64,000 bases of DNA. It comes from Acidisoma cellulosilyticum. Lineage in GTDB: Bacteria; Pseudomonadota; Alphaproteobacteria; Acetobacterales; Acetobacteraceae. Each line of letters starts with the position of its first letter. The first letter of the stretch is position 1. The notes beneath the pieces were generated by a model. It did not search any database and was not told where the DNA came from. It worked only from the letters and a program-made list of their open reading frames with translations. A program made the translations under genes and the position numbers. The stretch covers positions 99,248-163,247 of the forward strand of contig NZ_JAESVA010000011.1 of NCBI RefSeq assembly GCF_020621385.1, read 5' to 3'. Of this stretch, positions 20,119 to 29,193 are shown piece by piece.

Positions 20119-21774
20119 ATGACGAGTTCGAACGACCGCGCGAGCGGAATGACCCGGCGCGGGTTTATCCAGACAGCCGGTGCGGCTGGTGTTGCGACAG
20201 CAGCACTTGATATTGGAGGCGCGACCGAGGCCTCCGCTGCTCGCGCCAATACCTTGGTGATCGCATCTCCGTCGACCCCGCAAGGCATGGACATGGAGTT
20301 CGACGTCAGCCTGGGATTTGTGGATTGCCTCGGTGCACTGTACGATGATCTTCTCGCCTATGAGAAAATTCCTGATCCGAAAAGCCCGGATGTCTTGCGC
20401 GAAAATCTCGGCCTTTATCCGGATCGCCCGGGCGGATTGGCTTTGCAGGGGCGCCTGGCGGAAAGCTGGGGCGTCAGCGGCGATGGCCTGAAGGCAACGT
20501 TCAAGCTGCGCGAAGGAGTCAAAAGCAACTGGGGCAATACGCTCTCGGCGACCGACGTGAAATGGACCTGGGACCGCAAATTCGCGGAGAAAGTGCAGGG
20601 TGCGTTCAATACCTCTGTCCTTGGTCTGACCAGCCCTGACCAGATCAAGATCGAGGGTGACAACGTCATCTCGTTCAATTTCGAGAAGCCCACGCCCATT
20701 CTGTTCCGGCAGCAGGTCAGCCCGGCCAACCCGATCTTCGATTCGACGAAGTTGAAGGAAGTCGGTGGTACCGATGATCCCTGGGGCACGAAATTCCTCC
20801 AGAACGATAGCGCGGGTTTTGGTCCCTATCGGCTGAAGCAGATCGTTCGCGGTCAGCAGGCGATCTTTACCGCGCGTGACGATTATTATGGCGCCAAGCC
20901 TTTCATGAAAAACGTCATCATGAAGGAAGTGCCGAACTCGGCCAGCCGCTTGTCTCTTCTGCAGGGCGGGGCCGTGGATATTGCGCAGTTCCTGGAGCCA
21001 CGTGAATATATATCCTTGAAGAATTCAAAGAAGGCGACCTTTGACGCCGTCGATGCGTCCTATCTGATGTGGCTTTCCATCAACTGCACCACCAAGCCGT
21101 TTGATGACGTTCGCGTCCGCCAGGCGATGAATTACGTCATCCCCTACAAAGACATTATCGAGACGGTTTATTACGGCCTGGCGACGCCGATGACGGCTCC
21201 GATGCCGCATATCTATCCGATGGCCGACAACAGCTACGCATATGAAGAGAACGTCGATAAGGCAAAGCAGCTTCTTGCTTCGGCTGGACTAAAAGCCGGC
21301 TTCACGACGACGCTGAGCTACAATGCGGGCGACCCGACGCATGAGCCGATCGCGCTCATCTATCAGACGGCACTGGCCAAAATCGGCATCAAGATCGTGC
21401 TCGACAAGCTTCCCGCCGGCGTCTTCTATGACTATGTCGCGAAACGCTCAAAGCCCTTGATCTTGTATCTAGATTCGCCCTGGACGTCTGACGCCGGCTA
21501 TGCACTTGAGCTCTATTTCGACAGCCGCAGTTATATTGACTACAGCAATTATACGAATGCGAAAGTGAACGATCTTATCCGCACGGCGCTGGTGACGCTG
21601 GACGATGTCGATCGGAAGAAGAACTTCACGGAAGTGCAGAAGATCGTCATGAACGAGGCGCCTTGGGGCTTCTTCACCTACCCTCAATACTGCCTCGCGC
21701 GCGCACAAGATCTGAAGGGCTTCACCTATTACACGGCCAATAACCTTCGGTTCCAAGACTTCTACAGGGCATAA
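20119..21774 (+). CDS. ABC importer solute-binding protein, family 5 (peptide/nickel type), Tat signal
   Basis: This is a 551-aa protein from the ATG at 20119. The signal peptide carries twin arginines (MTRRGFIQTAGAAGVATAAL) and ends near ASAARA, so Tat export is likely. The mature part is a family-5 periplasmic binding protein: LAESWGVSGDGLKATFKLRE, GPYRLKQIVRGQQAIFTARD and VRQAMNYVIPYKDIIETVYY. It delivers a peptide-like or other small organic ligand to the two permeases encoded immediately downstream. Linked catabolic genes suggest the ligand is a nitrogen compound rather than peptides. The upstream ~200 bases are AT-rich and carry the promoter region. Confidence 0.9.
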   Translation: MTSSNDRASGMTRRGFIQTAGAAGVATAALDIGGATEASAARANTLVIASPSTPQGMDMEFDVSLGFVDCLGALYDDLLAYEKIPDPKSPDVLRENLGLYPDRPGGLALQGRLAESWGVSGDGLKATFKLREGVKSNWGNTLSATDVKWTWDRKFAEKVQGAFNTSVLGLTSPDQIKIEGDNVISFNFEKPTPILFRQQVSPANPIFDSTKLKEVGGTDDPWGTKFLQNDSAGFGPYRLKQIVRGQQAIFTARDDYYGAKPFMKNVIMKEVPNSASRLSLLQGGAVDIAQFLEPREYISLKNSKKATFDAVDASYLMWLSINCTTKPFDDVRVRQAMNYVIPYKDIIETVYYGLATPMTAPMPHIYPMADNSYAYEENVDKAKQLLASAGLKAGFTTTLSYNAGDPTHEPIALIYQTALAKIGIKIVLDKLPAGVFYDYVAKRSKPLILYLDSPWTSDAGYALELYFDSRSYIDYSNYTNAKVNDLIRTALVTLDDVDRKKNFTEVQKIVMNEAPWGFFTYPQYCLARAQDLKGFTYYTANNLRFQDFYRA

Positions 21775-21779
21775 CACGC

Positions 21780-22754
21780 GTGGACGCTCAAGAGGGGCCG
21801 CAGCGAACGCCGCCTGACCGCAACCCCTGGCATCAGACCCTGTGGTCCATTGTCCAGGCGCGGCCGAGATTCGCGATCGGCTATATCATCGTGGCTTTGG
21901 TCATGATCGGGGCGATCTTCGCCCCGGTTCTGGCGCCTTATAATCCCGTCTCGGCCAATCCACAGTCGGCCCTTCTGTCGCCGAGTGCGGCGCATTGGTT
22001 CGGCACGGACGCGGTCGGCATGGATGTGTTTTCCCGCTGCCTCTATGCGCCACGTATCGATCTGACGATCGCCGTGTCAGGCACCTTGATTTCGGCCGTC
22101 ATCGGCAGCCTGATCGGAGCCTGGGTCGGTTTTCATGGACGCAGCAAGGGCGTGCGGCAGGGTATCGGCTTCGTCATTATGCGCGCGGCCGACGTGTTGC
22201 AGGCCTTTCCGGTCTTCGTGCTTGCCATCGCCCTTGTCGCAAGCCTCGGCCAAAGCATCCAGACGGTGGTGATCGCCATCGCTTTCGTGAATATTCCGAT
22301 CTATCTTCGGCTGATGCGGTCTCAGGTTATCTCCATTCGCGAGATGAAATTCGTCGAAGCAGCGGAAGTCGCCGGCGTCTCCCACAGCAAGATCATCCTG
22401 CGCCATGTCATTCCGAACGCCATGGCGCCGACCCTGGCCCAGCTTTCGATCAATATCGGATGGTCCGTCATCATGACGGCCGGTTTGAGTTTCATCGGCG
22501 CCGGCGTCAGGGCGCCGACACCCGAATGGGGTAGCATGATCGCGGCCGGATTCCAGAACATCGTGACCGGGCAATGGTCTCCCTCGGTTTTCCCGGGCGT
22601 TGTCCTGGCGATCACCGTCTTCGGATTCTCTCTGGTCGGCGCGAGTGTCGAAACCTTCGCAGATCCCGCCAAGGTTCGCCGTCTGGTCGCGGACATCGCC
22701 GCGCGGAAGAGACGCGCTTCGGCGCCGCGTGCCGCTTTGGGGCGAGGTCAGTAA
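21780..22754 (+). CDS. ABC importer permease (DppC-like)
   Basis: This 324-aa inner-membrane permease starts at a GTG five bases after the stop of the binding protein. It has an N-terminal extension and OppC/DppC features: LAPYNPVSANPQSALLSP, HWFGTDAVGMDVFSRCLYAP (the GTDxxGRDVFSR-type box) and the EAA loop EAAEVAGVSHSKIILRHVIP. About six membrane segments are visible. It pairs with the DppB-like permease that follows after one base. That gene order (permease C before B) is the reverse of the common dpp order. Confidence 0.9.
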   Translation: MDAQEGPQRTPPDRNPWHQTLWSIVQARPRFAIGYIIVALVMIGAIFAPVLAPYNPVSANPQSALLSPSAAHWFGTDAVGMDVFSRCLYAPRIDLTIAVSGTLISAVIGSLIGAWVGFHGRSKGVRQGIGFVIMRAADVLQAFPVFVLAIALVASLGQSIQTVVIAIAFVNIPIYLRLMRSQVISIREMKFVEAAEVAGVSHSKIILRHVIPNAMAPTLAQLSINIGWSVIMTAGLSFIGAGVRAPTPEWGSMIAAGFQNIVTGQWSPSVFPGVVLAITVFGFSLVGASVETFADPAKVRRLVADIAARKRRASAPRAALGRGQ

Positions 22755-22755
22755 C

Positions 22756-23769
22756 ATGTCAGGTCTCCCTAAATTTCTGCTGCGGCGGCTGGCCTATCTC
22801 ATTCCCCAGCTGTTCGGAATTCTGCTGCTCAGCTTTTGCCTGATCAAAACCATTCCCGGAAATCCGGCGGTGCTGATGCTGGGGCCGATGGCGCAGCCGG
22901 ATTCTATCGCAGCACTCACGAAGCGGCTGGGCCTGGATCAGCCTTTGCCGGTGCAGTTCCTGATTTATCTGAAGGATCTGGCTCATGGCGATCTCGGCAC
23001 ATCCTGGCAGACGACACGACCGGTCCTGAGCGATCTGATCGACCGCTTTCCGGCGACGATCGAACTCGTGACCTTCGGACTGCTGGTCGCGATCCTCATC
23101 GGCGTGCCGCTCGGCATTCTGTCCGCCATGCGGCAGAAAAGCGTGACCGCGCGCATCGCTGAACTTTATGGTCTGGTGACAGGCGCACTGCCGGATTTCT
23201 GGATCGGGCTGCTGCTGATCTTCGTCTTCTATACGATTTTGGGCTGGGCACCGGCGCCGCTTGGCCGCATCGACATCGCGGTGATCGCGCCGCCGACCGT
23301 GACCGGGTTCCTCACGATCGACAGTCTTCTCGACGGAAACCTGGATGCCTTCTTCTCTGCGATCTCGCATCTGGTGCTGCCGGTGCTGACGCTCGGCCTG
23401 ATCAATGCCGGCCCGATCATGAAGATGACGCATTCTACTATGGAGCGGATGCTGCAATCGGATTTCAGCCGGTTCGAGGTGATGAGCGGCCTGCCGCGCC
23501 GGCTGGTCATGCGGCATGCGCTGCATAACGCGCTGCCGCCCATCCTCACGATCATCAGCGTTCTGTACGGCTTTCTGCTGGGCGGTGCGGTCCTGGTCGA
23601 GATTGTTTTTTCATGGGGCGGGGCAGGGCAATATGCCGTGCAGGGTGTGCTGAACGCCGATATCTACCCTGTCCTCGGCTTCGTTCTTTTTGCCGCCGTA
23701 TTCTCGCTCTTTGTCTATCTGCTTGTCGATATCGCGTATTTTCTGCTTGACCCAAGGATCGGGCGATGA
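22756..23769 (+). CDS. ABC importer permease (DppB-like)
   Basis: This is a 337-aa permease from the ATG at 22756. The N-terminus (FLLRRLAYLIPQLFGILLLS then FCLIKTIPGNPA) and LGLDQPLPVQFLIYLKDLAH, GDLGTSWQTTRPV are classic DppB/OppB blocks. The coupling loop is degenerate (RFEVMSGLPRRLVMRHALHN), keeping the late EAA-loop pattern, and there is a C-terminal membrane pair. It forms the heterodimeric channel with the preceding permease. Its stop overlaps the next ATG (23766-23769), so the operon is translationally coupled. Confidence 0.9.
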   Translation: MSGLPKFLLRRLAYLIPQLFGILLLSFCLIKTIPGNPAVLMLGPMAQPDSIAALTKRLGLDQPLPVQFLIYLKDLAHGDLGTSWQTTRPVLSDLIDRFPATIELVTFGLLVAILIGVPLGILSAMRQKSVTARIAELYGLVTGALPDFWIGLLLIFVFYTILGWAPAPLGRIDIAVIAPPTVTGFLTIDSLLDGNLDAFFSAISHLVLPVLTLGLINAGPIMKMTHSTMERMLQSDFSRFEVMSGLPRRLVMRHALHNALPPILTIISVLYGFLLGGAVLVEIVFSWGGAGQYAVQGVLNADIYPVLGFVLFAAVFSLFVYLLVDIAYFLLDPRIGR

Positions 23770-24740
23770 ACGGGCCGCTTGTCAATGTCACGGACCTGCG
23801 GGTCGAGTTTCCCTCACTGACGGGGCCCGACGTTGCGGTGATCTCTGGCCTCGACCTTGCCATCGAGCCTGGCCAGGTGGTGGGGCTGGTGGGAGAGGCC
23901 GGTGCTGGCAAGACGGTCCTCGCCCGCAGCATCATGCAAATGGTGCCGGAGCCCGGGCGCGTCACCAAGGGCCGTGCGGAACTGCAGGGCGAAGACCTGC
24001 TGACCATGTCGGAGCGGCGCCTGCAGCGCGTGCGTGGCGCCAGGATATCGATGATCACCGCCAATCCGCGCGGTGAGCTCAATCCTCTGCTGCCGGTCGG
24101 CGAGCAGATCGCCACCATGGCCCGCGTCCATCTGGGACAAGGTCGCAAGGAATCCCGTGAAACCGCGCGGGCGATGCTGAGAAAGGTGCAGATCTCCGAT
24201 CCGGACCGCCGATACGCGGCCTATCCGCATGAATTGAGCGGCGGCATGGCGCAGCGCATTGTCATCGCGATCGCGCTGGTCTGCGGACCGCAGGTGGTGA
24301 TCGCGGATGACGCGACCAGCGGTTTGGATGTCACGGTTCAGGCGCAGATCCTGATGCTTCTGCGTGACCTTGCCCGCGAGCAGAACAGCTCGATGCTGCT
24401 GATCACCCGTGATGTCGGGATCACCGCGCATGTCTGCGACCGAATCGCTGTCATGCATCAGGGCGAGATTGTCGAGGCCGGCGACCGGCAGGCCGTGTTT
24501 CTGCGTCCCGCGCATCCCTATACGATCATGCTGCTGGCCGCCTTCTCCCATAATAAGCGCCTGAGGGCCTTATGGTCGCATGCCGATGCGGACAAAGCCG
24601 CGCCGGCACGAGGAGAGCAGGCCTGCAGCTATGTCGGCCGCTGTCCCTTGGCCCAGGCCCGCTGCCGTGCTGAAAAGCCCATGCTGCGGATGATCGCGCC
24701 CGGACATGAAGCACGATGCCATTTCCCGGTGGTAAGATGA
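23766..24740 (+). CDS. ABC importer ATPase (DppD/OppD-like)
   Basis: This is a 324-aa ATPase. Walker A is GEAGAGKTVL, the signature is LSGGMAQRIVIAIALVCGPQ, and Walker B is VVIADDATSGLD. In this Walker B the usual Glu after the Asp is replaced by Asp (ADDA instead of ADEP), a conservative but uncommon change. The C-terminal oligopeptide-transporter extension has the Cys cluster C(x6)C(x6)C that can bind an Fe-S cluster in OppD/DppD proteins (CSYVGRCPLAQARC). It overlaps the second ATPase by ATGA. Confidence 0.9.
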   Translation: MNGPLVNVTDLRVEFPSLTGPDVAVISGLDLAIEPGQVVGLVGEAGAGKTVLARSIMQMVPEPGRVTKGRAELQGEDLLTMSERRLQRVRGARISMITANPRGELNPLLPVGEQIATMARVHLGQGRKESRETARAMLRKVQISDPDRRYAAYPHELSGGMAQRIVIAIALVCGPQVVIADDATSGLDVTVQAQILMLLRDLAREQNSSMLLITRDVGITAHVCDRIAVMHQGEIVEAGDRQAVFLRPAHPYTIMLLAAFSHNKRLRALWSHADADKAAPARGEQACSYVGRCPLAQARCRAEKPMLRMIAPGHEARCHFPVVR

Positions 24741-25771
24741 AAAAACTCGTTGAAGTTGTCGGCCTCAAGAAGCACTTCCCGATCAGCGGAAGCAAGAAGG
24801 TTGTCCAGGCCATCAACAATATCTCTTTCCATGTCATGCCGGGCGAGACGGTCGGCCTGGTCGGCGAAAGCGGCTCCGGCAAAACGACCGTCGGGCGTTG
24901 CCTGCTGGGTCTGACGGACGTCACCGACGGGTCTATCCTTTTCGAGGACCAGGATCTGGCCGGGCCGAAAGTCCGCAAGAAGCATCTCGGTGACCTGCAG
25001 ATCGTCTTTCAGGAATCGATGGAGGCGCTTAACCCGCGCCTGCCGGTTTTCCGCTCGGTCGAGGAGCCGCTGACGACTTTGGGTTTCGATGCCGCGGCGC
25101 GCGCGGAGCGGGTGCGGGAGGTGATCGATCGCGTGGGCCTCTCGCAAAGGCTCGCGAAGCTTTATCCGGCCGAGCTCACCGGCGGCCAGTTGCAGCGTAT
25201 CGGCATCGCACGGGCGATCGTGACGCGGCCCAAGCTGCTGGTTCTGGATGAGCCGACATCGATGCTGGATCCGACATCGCGTGCCGATATCATCGAGCTG
25301 CTGATCTCGCTCCAGGCCGATCTTGGCATGGCGTCGCTGTTCATCTCTCATGATTTGAGCACGCTGCGGCATGTCAGCCAGCGTGTTGCCGTGATGTATC
25401 TTGGCATGATCGTGGAGCAGGGGCCGGCCAGGGAGGTTTTCGGGCGTCCGCGGCATCCCTACACGGTCGGTCTGCTGTCATCGGTGCTTTTGCCCAACCC
25501 TGACCTGCCTCGCCCCGTTCCGGTGGCGTTGAAGGGGGAGATACCAAGCCCGATCGACCTGCCGACCGGATGCTTTCTGGCCTCCCGCTGCCCGCTGGCG
25601 ATCGAGCAATGCCGTGCCGCGATGCCGCCGGCGCATCCCGTGGGCGAGGATCACTTCGTCCATTGCATCCGCCACGAGGCGCTTGGCCATAGCGATGAGA
25701 TGAGCCGGGTCTTCGACGCTTTTGAGCGCGAGACCGAACGAATCCTCAGCATCGGCGCGAGAACGAACTAG
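24737..25771 (+). CDS. ABC importer ATPase (DppF/OppF-like)
   Basis: This 344-aa protein is counted from the ATG at 24737, which overlaps the preceding stop (ATGA). Walker A is GESGSGKTTVGR, the Q-loop is IVFQESMEALNPR, the signature is LTGGQLQRIGIARAIVTRPK, and Walker B is LLVLDEPTSMLD, all canonical. The C-terminal extension has CFLASRCPLAIEQC. It is the second and apparently fully competent ATPase of the heterodimer. The upstream partner has an altered Walker B, so this subunit may supply most of the hydrolysis. Confidence 0.92.
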   Translation: MKKLVEVVGLKKHFPISGSKKVVQAINNISFHVMPGETVGLVGESGSGKTTVGRCLLGLTDVTDGSILFEDQDLAGPKVRKKHLGDLQIVFQESMEALNPRLPVFRSVEEPLTTLGFDAAARAERVREVIDRVGLSQRLAKLYPAELTGGQLQRIGIARAIVTRPKLLVLDEPTSMLDPTSRADIIELLISLQADLGMASLFISHDLSTLRHVSQRVAVMYLGMIVEQGPAREVFGRPRHPYTVGLLSSVLLPNPDLPRPVPVALKGEIPSPIDLPTGCFLASRCPLAIEQCRAAMPPAHPVGEDHFVHCIRHEALGHSDEMSRVFDAFERETERILSIGARTN

Positions 25772-25799
25772 GCCTCGGCGGACAAATCAGGAGAGCATC

Positions 25800-26546
25800 A
25801 TGGGACGGCTTGAAGGCAAAAAGAGCATCGTGACCGGCGGCGGTCGCGGCATTGGCGCGGCCATTGCGAAGGCTTTCGCGCGGGAAGGTTCGGATGTCGT
25901 GGTGCTGGACCGGACAGCCGCTGACGGGGCCGAGACCGTGGAGGCTATTCAGCAGTCCGGCGGCCGTGCTTTCGCCGTGGGCGCCGATGTCTCGGACGAG
26001 CAGGCGGTCGGCCAAGCGATCGCGGAAGCCGAGGCCTGGCTGGGCCAGATCGATATCCTGGTCAATAATGCCGGCATTCAAACCGTCGGCCTGATCAAGG
26101 ATATGTCCGTCCAGATGTGGGACGAGATGATTGCGGTCAATCTGCGCAGCGTGTTCCTGTGCACAAGGCTTGTTCTGCCGGGCATGCTGGAGCGCCGCTG
26201 GGGACGTATTATCAATACGGCGAGCCAGCTTGCGCATAAGGGGGCGGCGGAACGCGGCCATTACGTGGCGGCGAAAGCCGGCGTCGTTGGCTTCACAAAA
26301 TCCCTGGCCTGGGAGGTCGGGCGTTCCGGCATCACGGTCAATGCCATCTGCCCCGGCCCCATCGATACCGACATTACGCGGACGATGTCGCAGGACCTTC
26401 TGCAAGCCAAGATCGACGAATTGATCATCGGACGCCTTGGCACCGTTGACGAGATTGCGCCGACCGCCGTGATGCTGGCTTCCGACGAAGGTGCCTATTA
26501 TCTTGGCGTGACGCTTAATCCGAATGGCGGGGACTACCTGATATGA
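25800..26546 (+). CDS. Short-chain dehydrogenase/reductase (SDR)
   Basis: This is a 248-aa classical SDR from the ATG at 25800, preceded by AGGAGA. The cofactor motif is TGGGRGIGAAIAKAFA, followed by NNAG (VNNAGIQTVGLI), the active-site Ser in INTASQLAHKG and the YVAAK dyad. The acid after the second strand (VVLDRT) favours NAD over NADP. It probably oxidises or reduces a hydroxyl/keto group of an intermediate in the linked catabolic pathway; 3-oxoacyl-reductase-like annotations are common but not specific. The stop overlaps the AtzG-like start (26543-26546). Confidence 0.9.
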   Translation: MGRLEGKKSIVTGGGRGIGAAIAKAFAREGSDVVVLDRTAADGAETVEAIQQSGGRAFAVGADVSDEQAVGQAIAEAEAWLGQIDILVNNAGIQTVGLIKDMSVQMWDEMIAVNLRSVFLCTRLVLPGMLERRWGRIINTASQLAHKGAAERGHYVAAKAGVVGFTKSLAWEVGRSGITVNAICPGPIDTDITRTMSQDLLQAKIDELIIGRLGTVDEIAPTAVMLASDEGAYYLGVTLNPNGGDYLI

Positions 26547-26737
26547 CGCGCCCTGTTTTGAGCGAGGCGGAGATCCGCGGCCTGGCCCTGCGCGCTGGGT
26601 TGGAGCCGACGGAGGGCCGCCTCGCGGAACTGGCGGAGGGTGCGAGGCATCTTGCGGTCATGCTGACGGATCTCGACCGCGATCTTGACCGCAGCGTCGA
26701 ATCGGCAGTCATCTTTTCGGCGGAGCGGTCGCGTTGA
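26543..26737 (+). CDS. AtzG-like small amidase partner (DUF4089)
   Basis: The 64-aa helical protein reads LSEAEIRGLALRAGLEPTEG then LAELAEGARHLAVMLTDLDR. It is GatC/AtzG-like in length, charge pattern and position, directly before an amidase that it overlaps (26734-26737). In the known AtzG-AtzE pair, the small subunit is needed for stability and activity of the amidase. The assignment rests on context plus the sequence pattern. It is easily missed because of its size. Confidence 0.72.
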   Translation: MTRPVLSEAEIRGLALRAGLEPTEGRLAELAEGARHLAVMLTDLDRDLDRSVESAVIFSAERSR

Positions 26738-28131
26738 ATACCGTCCCCAATTTTCCGACGATCGCTGAAGCCTCGGACCTTATCGCGCGTGGCGAGATCA
26801 CCCCGGTTGATCTGACGCAACATTGTCTGAGCCGCATTGCCGCGCAGGACGGCGTGCTCCACAGCTTTCTGACCTTCACGGGGGAGCAGGCGCTGCAGGC
26901 GGCCGAGCAGGCGACGGCCGAGATCAGGTCCGGCCAGTACAAAGGTCCGCTGCACGGGATTCCCGTCGGGATCAAGGACATCTTTGATACGGCTGGTGTT
27001 CGGACAACCGGCAATTCAAGGCTGCTGGAAGAGCGCGTGCCGAGCGAGACGGCTGAAAGCGTCAAACGTCTTGAAGCGGCGGGCGCGATCGTGCTCGGCA
27101 AATTGACGACGCATGAATTCGCCCTCGGCGGGCCGTCCTTCGATCTGCCATGGCCGCCGGCGCGCAACCCCTGGGACAAGGCCCGCTTCACCGGCGGATC
27201 GAGCAGCGGCACCGGTGCGGCTGTCGCCGCCGGGCTGGTGCTGGCCGGAACGGGATCCGATACGGGCGGGTCAATCCGCAACCCCGCCGCCTATTGCGGT
27301 ATCACCGGGCTGAAGCCGACCTATGGGCTGGTGAGCCGCCGCGGCGTCATTCCGCTGGCCTTCTCGCTCGATCATGTCGGGCCGATGGCGTGGAACGCTG
27401 AAGACTGCGCCATCATGCTGCAAGCCATGGCCGGGTTTGACGCGCGTGATCCCGGTAGCGCCAGTGTGGCTATTCCTGACTATAGGCAGGCTTTGGCGAC
27501 AGGCGTTGCGGGGCTGCGCGTCGGTATTATTCGCCATTTCCACGAGGAGGATCGCGCGGCCGAGCCCGCCATGCTGGCCGCCTTTGAAGACGCCGTGCAT
27601 GTTCTGACCGCGCTTGGCTGCAAGGTGAGCGAGGCGCGTCTTTCGCCGCTCAGCCAATATGCGGCCTGCGGCAATGTCATCATGCTGTCCGAGGCCTATG
27701 CCATTCACGAGCAGGACTTGCGGGATCGGCCGGATATGTATGGCTATGCCTGCCGCGCCCGCATGTCGATCGGCGCGATGATCACGGCGGCCGACTATCT
27801 GCGGGCGCAACGCCGGCGCACGGAACTGGTGGCGGAAACCGCTGCGGCCATGCACCAGTTCGACGTGCTGCTGACGGTGACGGCGGCCAGCGAGGCACCG
27901 GAAATCACGCAGGTTGGCCCCTTCGGGAGCTACGAGAAGCCGCTTTACACCATGCCGGCGAATGTCACCGGCAGCCCGACGATATCGGTTTGCTGCGGCT
28001 ATTCCGCCAATGGCCTGCCGCTCGGCATGCAGATGTCGGGGCGGCCGTTTGACGACGCCACCGTCCTGCGCCTGGCCCATGCGTATGAGACAGCGACGGC
28101 ATGGCGCGGCAAGCGCCCCCAGGTCATGTAA
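26734..28131 (+). CDS. AtzE-like amidase (amidase signature family)
   Basis: This 465-aa amidase shows the Ser-cisSer-Lys triad: Lys81 in GIPVGIKDIFDTAG, cis-Ser156 in FTGGSSSGTGAAVAAG and nucleophile Ser180 in SDTGGSIRNPAAYCG. It starts at a TTG overlapping the AtzG-like gene. With that partner it resembles AtzE (1-carboxybiuret hydrolase) and related ureide or oxalurate-type amidases. It probably hydrolyses an amide or ureide bond released after ring opening by the RutA-like enzyme downstream; that link is inference. A plain GatA is unlikely because no gatB lies nearby. Confidence 0.85.
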   Translation: MNTVPNFPTIAEASDLIARGEITPVDLTQHCLSRIAAQDGVLHSFLTFTGEQALQAAEQATAEIRSGQYKGPLHGIPVGIKDIFDTAGVRTTGNSRLLEERVPSETAESVKRLEAAGAIVLGKLTTHEFALGGPSFDLPWPPARNPWDKARFTGGSSSGTGAAVAAGLVLAGTGSDTGGSIRNPAAYCGITGLKPTYGLVSRRGVIPLAFSLDHVGPMAWNAEDCAIMLQAMAGFDARDPGSASVAIPDYRQALATGVAGLRVGIIRHFHEEDRAAEPAMLAAFEDAVHVLTALGCKVSEARLSPLSQYAACGNVIMLSEAYAIHEQDLRDRPDMYGYACRARMSIGAMITAADYLRAQRRRTELVAETAAAMHQFDVLLTVTAASEAPEITQVGPFGSYEKPLYTMPANVTGSPTISVCCGYSANGLPLGMQMSGRPFDDATVLRLAHAYETATAWRGKRPQVM

Positions 28132-28143
28132 GGACCAAGGATC

Positions 28144-29049
28144 TTGGAAAAAATTCTCGTAACGGGGGCCGGCGGGCTGATCGGCAATGCCGTCCGTGTG
28201 GCGCTGGAAGCACGCGGAACACCGGTCGTGCCGACCGATATGGGCAGCCGCACGGAAGAGGGTTTGGCGCTCGTGGCGCTGGACCTGCGCGATACCCATC
28301 GGCTGCATGAGATTGTCCTGCGCGAAGGGGTCGGCGCTATCGTCCATTGCGGCGGTCTCTCGGGCCCCATGCAAGGCAAGGACAATCCGGCGCAGCTGAT
28401 CGCTATCAATACGATCGGTTCGGTCAATATGCTGGAGGTGGCAAGGATCCAAGGTCTGCGGCGGGTGGTGCTGCTGTCCTCCGTCTCCGCCTATGGTCAC
28501 ACGCCGCCGGGAACGGCCGCCGTCCCGGAAGATGTTCTGCTCCAGCCGAATACCGTTTACGGCGCGAGCAAGGCCGCGACGGAGGCCATCATGCGCGGCT
28601 ATGTGCTGGAACATGGGGTCAATGCCGTTGCCTTGCGTCCCGGCTGGCTCTATGGCCCGCGTCGGACGACGCATTGCGAGATTCGGCACATGCTGTTGGC
28701 TGGTCTGCATGACAGGCCTTTGCGCCTTCCGGCCAGCGCCGACGCGTCGCGTCAGTTCATTCATGTCGACGACATGGCGCGCGCGATCCTGCTCGCTTTG
28801 GATAGGAACGGCTTTGCGGGCAAGGCCTATACGATCAATGGGCTGGAGACGACGACGCTTCAATCGGTCGGGGCCAAGGTCGCCAAGCATTTTCCGAAAC
28901 TTGATTTGTCATTCGACGGACCTGCGGACGGTGATGTGCAGGCGCCTTTCGATCTTTCGGCTGCGGAGAGGGATCTGGGCTTCCGTCCTGACATCGACCT
29001 CGATACCGGCATCGCATCTTATCTTGGTTGGATGAAAAGCAGGCTTTGA
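28144..29049 (+). CDS. NAD-dependent epimerase/dehydratase family protein
   Basis: This is a 301-aa extended SDR starting at a TTG. It has ILVTGAGGLIGNAVRVALEA, the catalytic SSVSAYGH and the VYGASKAATEAIM (YxxxK) dyad, then NVHVDDMA-type segments (QFIHVDDMARAILLAL). It is in the same orientation and 12 bases after the amidase, so it belongs to the catabolic operon. Sugar epimerisation is not implied by the family; related enzymes act on uronates, lactones or other acids. The substrate is unknown. Confidence 0.8.
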   Translation: MEKILVTGAGGLIGNAVRVALEARGTPVVPTDMGSRTEEGLALVALDLRDTHRLHEIVLREGVGAIVHCGGLSGPMQGKDNPAQLIAINTIGSVNMLEVARIQGLRRVVLLSSVSAYGHTPPGTAAVPEDVLLQPNTVYGASKAATEAIMRGYVLEHGVNAVALRPGWLYGPRRTTHCEIRHMLLAGLHDRPLRLPASADASRQFIHVDDMARAILLALDRNGFAGKAYTINGLETTTLQSVGAKVAKHFPKLDLSFDGPADGDVQAPFDLSAAERDLGFRPDIDLDTGIASYLGWMKSRL

Positions 29050-29075
29050 AGCCAGCGCTTCGGCCTTTCTCCTTC

Positions 29076-29186
29076 TCCAGAGCGTTTCCTGTTCGCCCAG
29101 GCTCACAGGTGCCGCTCTAGATCATTGCTTTTGCGAGCATCTTCACCCGGCCATATGATTCCGTCTGACCGGGATCTGCTCTAGGA
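29076..29186. repeat. Dispersed ~110-bp intergenic repeat, copy 2
   Basis: This is the complete copy of the repeat also found inverted at 6110-6210. Its ends form an imperfect inverted repeat (TCCAGAGC at 29076-29083 and GCTCTAGGA at 29178-29186), a MITE-like layout. An internal pair around CACCCGG and CCGGG can form a hairpin. It fills the gap between the epimerase and the RutA-like gene and may separate their transcription. Confidence 0.7.
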
Positions 29187-29193
29187 CTGTATC

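Noticed and set aside
27271..28890. A 539-codon minus-strand open frame across the amidase and epimerase
   Set aside because: It spans two well-supported genes on the other strand and has a His/Arg/Gln-rich shadow composition with no recognisable domain.
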